Origin: Victivallaceae bacterium
GTDB lineage: Bacteria > Verrucomicrobiota > Lentisphaeria > Victivallales > Victivallaceae
Assembly: GCA_028698975.1 (NCBI GenBank)
Contig: JAQVVK010000125.1
Location: 1 to 6,120, forward strand
Direction of reading: 5' to 3'
DNA: 6,120 nucleotides
Part shown: positions 4,867 through 6,120 of the stretch, piece by piece
How positions within the stretch are numbered: the first letter of the stretch is position 1
Layout of the letters: the number at the start of each line of letters is the position of its first letter
Made by a program: the position numbers and the translations under genes
The notes under the pieces: generated by a model
Databases searched by the model: none
Told to the model about the DNA's origin: nothing
Seen by the model: only the letters and a program-made list of their open reading frames with translations

Positions 4867-6120
4867 ATGGGCACTGTTAAGCGGGAAAATTGGAGTGGAA
4901 AATTCGGGTTCATTTTGGCGGTGGCCGGCTCCGCCATCGGGCTGGGAAATATCTGGAAGTTTCCGTATATTACCGGAGAAAACGGCGGCGGCGCCTTTGT
5001 GCTGGTCTATCTCGGCTGCATCCTGTTTTGCGGCATGCCGATCATGCTCTGCGAATTTGCCATCGGCCGCCACACCAAAAAGAACCCTTGCGCCGCTTTT
5101 CGCGAGCTGGAGTTTGGCCGCTCGCCGATGAGCTGGTTTCTCGCTTTGCTGCTGCTCGGCGGCGCGATCTGCTCGTTTTTTACCGGCAAAGCCGCGTTGG
5201 GAGTCATCTCGCTGGGGGCGGCGTTTGCCATATTCCGTTTCGGTTTCTCGGCGGTGGGGTTCTTCACCATCATGGCGGCCATGCTGATCCTCTCCTATTA
5301 CTCGGTGATCGGCGGCTGGATCATGCAATATGTGGTGCTCGCCTTTTCCGGCAAACTCGCCGTGACCGATCTTGAATCCGCCCGTTCGGTCTTTGTCGAT
5401 TTCGTTTCAACCCCGCGCGCCGTGATCACCTGGCATCTGATTTTTCTCGCCGTCACCGCAGCCATGCTCTGGGGCGGTATCAGAAACGGTATCGAAAAAT
5501 GGTCAAAAATCCTGATGCCGCTGCTGTTTATCTTGCTTGTAACCGTCATCTTACGCAGCCTTACTCTGCCGGGAGCCGAAAAAGGGGTGGAGTTTTTTCT
5601 CTCTCCGGATTTCTCAAAACTTTCCGGCAACGGTATTCTTGAAGCTCTCGGCCACTCTTTTTACACATTGAGCCTCGGTATGGCCATAAGCATAACCTAC
5701 GGCAGTTATCTGGCTAAAGACCAAAACCTGTTCTTTGCCGCCGGGTGGGTCATCGTCGTCGATACCGCCGCCGCCATGCTGGCCGGGCTGGCCATCTTTC
5801 CGGCTGTTTTCGCCATGGGGTTCGCCCCGAACGCCGGGCCGCAGCTTATTTTTGAAGTCCTTCCCTCGACCTTTAACCGTATTCCGGGCGGATTCGGCCA
5901 TATATGGGCCGGTTTCTTCTTCCTCATGCTCGCCATCGCCGCCTTGACCAGCGCGGCTTCGCTGCTTGAATGCGGCGTCACCTTTTTAGTCGATGAATTT
6001 AAATTGCCGCGCAAACCCTGCATCGTGATGTCCTATCTCGGCGTCGGATTGTTTGGCATGCTCTCCGCCGCCGGGATTACCGGCTGGGACAATATCCCGC
6101 TGGTAAAGTCCACCCTCGGC
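4867..6120 (+). CDS. Sodium:neurotransmitter symporter (NSS/SNF) family transporter, 3' end beyond window
   Basis: The frame is open for 418 codons to the window edge, without a stop. It encodes an inner-membrane LeuT-fold transporter that couples sodium to uptake of an amino acid or related amine. TM1 carries AVAGSAIGLGNIWKFPY (18-34), the unwound substrate and sodium site, with Lys31 at the LeuT Arg30 gate position. TM2 includes ENGGGAF (38-44). TM6 shows HSFYTLSLGMAISITYGSYL (263-282) followed by KDQ. TM8 has LTSAASLLE (360-368), containing the Na2-site Thr-Ser pair. Asp299 in TM7 aligns with LeuT Asn286, where other chloride-independent bacterial members also carry Asp. Between TM2 and TM3 there is more hydrophobic sequence than usual (about 88-126), possibly an added hairpin. 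The missing part should hold the rest of TM9 and later helices. It is divergent from serA with its own promoter. The substrate cannot be told from sequence; an amino acid is likely. Confidence 0.93.
   Translation, partial: MGTVKRENWSGKFGFILAVAGSAIGLGNIWKFPYITGENGGGAFVLVYLGCILFCGMPIMLCEFAIGRHTKKNPCAAFRELEFGRSPMSWFLALLLLGGAICSFFTGKAALGVISLGAAFAIFRFGFSAVGFFTIMAAMLILSYYSVIGGWIMQYVVLAFSGKLAVTDLESARSVFVDFVSTPRAVITWHLIFLAVTAAMLWGGIRNGIEKWSKILMPLLFILLVTVILRSLTLPGAEKGVEFFLSPDFSKLSGNGILEALGHSFYTLSLGMAISITYGSYLAKDQNLFFAAGWVIVVDTAAAMLAGLAIFPAVFAMGFAPNAGPQLIFEVLPSTFNRIPGGFGHIWAGFFFLMLAIAALTSAASLLECGVTFLVDEFKLPRKPCIVMSYLGVGLFGMLSAAGITGWDNIPLVKSTLG

Noticed and set aside
4840..5328. Open frames on both strands overlapping the NSS transporter
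   Set aside because: The transporter frame continues unbroken from 4867 to the window end with family motifs throughout; the others are shadows.
1..6120. CRISPR arrays, tRNA genes, insertion sequences, or phage and defence modules
   Set aside because: No regular repeats, tRNA-like folds, transposase motifs or terminal inverted repeats were seen; nearly all bases belong to the six genes described.

Overview
The window looks like an ordinary, gene-dense bacterial chromosome segment of moderately high GC, with short gaps, protein-coding genes throughout and no sign of mobile DNA. It contains no rRNA, tRNA, CRISPR array or insertion sequence. The organism cannot be named with confidence. The ClC protein resembles those of Bacteroidota and neighbouring phyla (a G-x-E-A-P filter motif and tandem CBS domains). 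A C_GCAxxG_C_C family protein suggests an anaerobe. The base composition would fit, for example, a Lentisphaerota/PVC-type or other Gram-negative gut or sediment anaerobe; this placement is a guess.

Left part (1-2387, + strand): three tightly packed genes that look like one transcription unit. They are the 3' end of ilvH (regulatory subunit of acetolactate synthase, branched-chain amino acid synthesis), a ClC-family anion channel or transporter whose ATG directly follows the ilvH stop codon, and a small cysteine-rich C_GCAxxG_C_C protein 21 bp further on. The promoter of this unit lies outside the window.

Middle (2384-4682, - strand): serA-like phosphoglycerate dehydrogenase, followed 28 bp downstream by an unrecognised helical protein of about 233 residues. 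This pair converges on the left unit, and the stop codons of the two facing genes share bases (TTAA at 2384-2387).

Right part (4683-6120): a 184-bp divergent intergenic region, then a sodium:neurotransmitter-symporter (NSS/SNF) family transporter on the + strand that runs off the end of the window. The intergenic region carries two back-to-back sigma70-type promoters with identical hexamers (TTGAAA, 17 bp, TATATT), one for serA and one for the transporter.

The shared theme is amino acid metabolism: branched-chain synthesis, serine synthesis, and sodium-driven uptake of an amino acid or related solute. No clearly new system is visible. The points most worth checking are variant residues at functional sites in the ClC protein and the SerA-like enzyme, an apparent extra hydrophobic hairpin in the NSS transporter, the transporter-linked Cys-rich protein, and the unknown gene behind serA.
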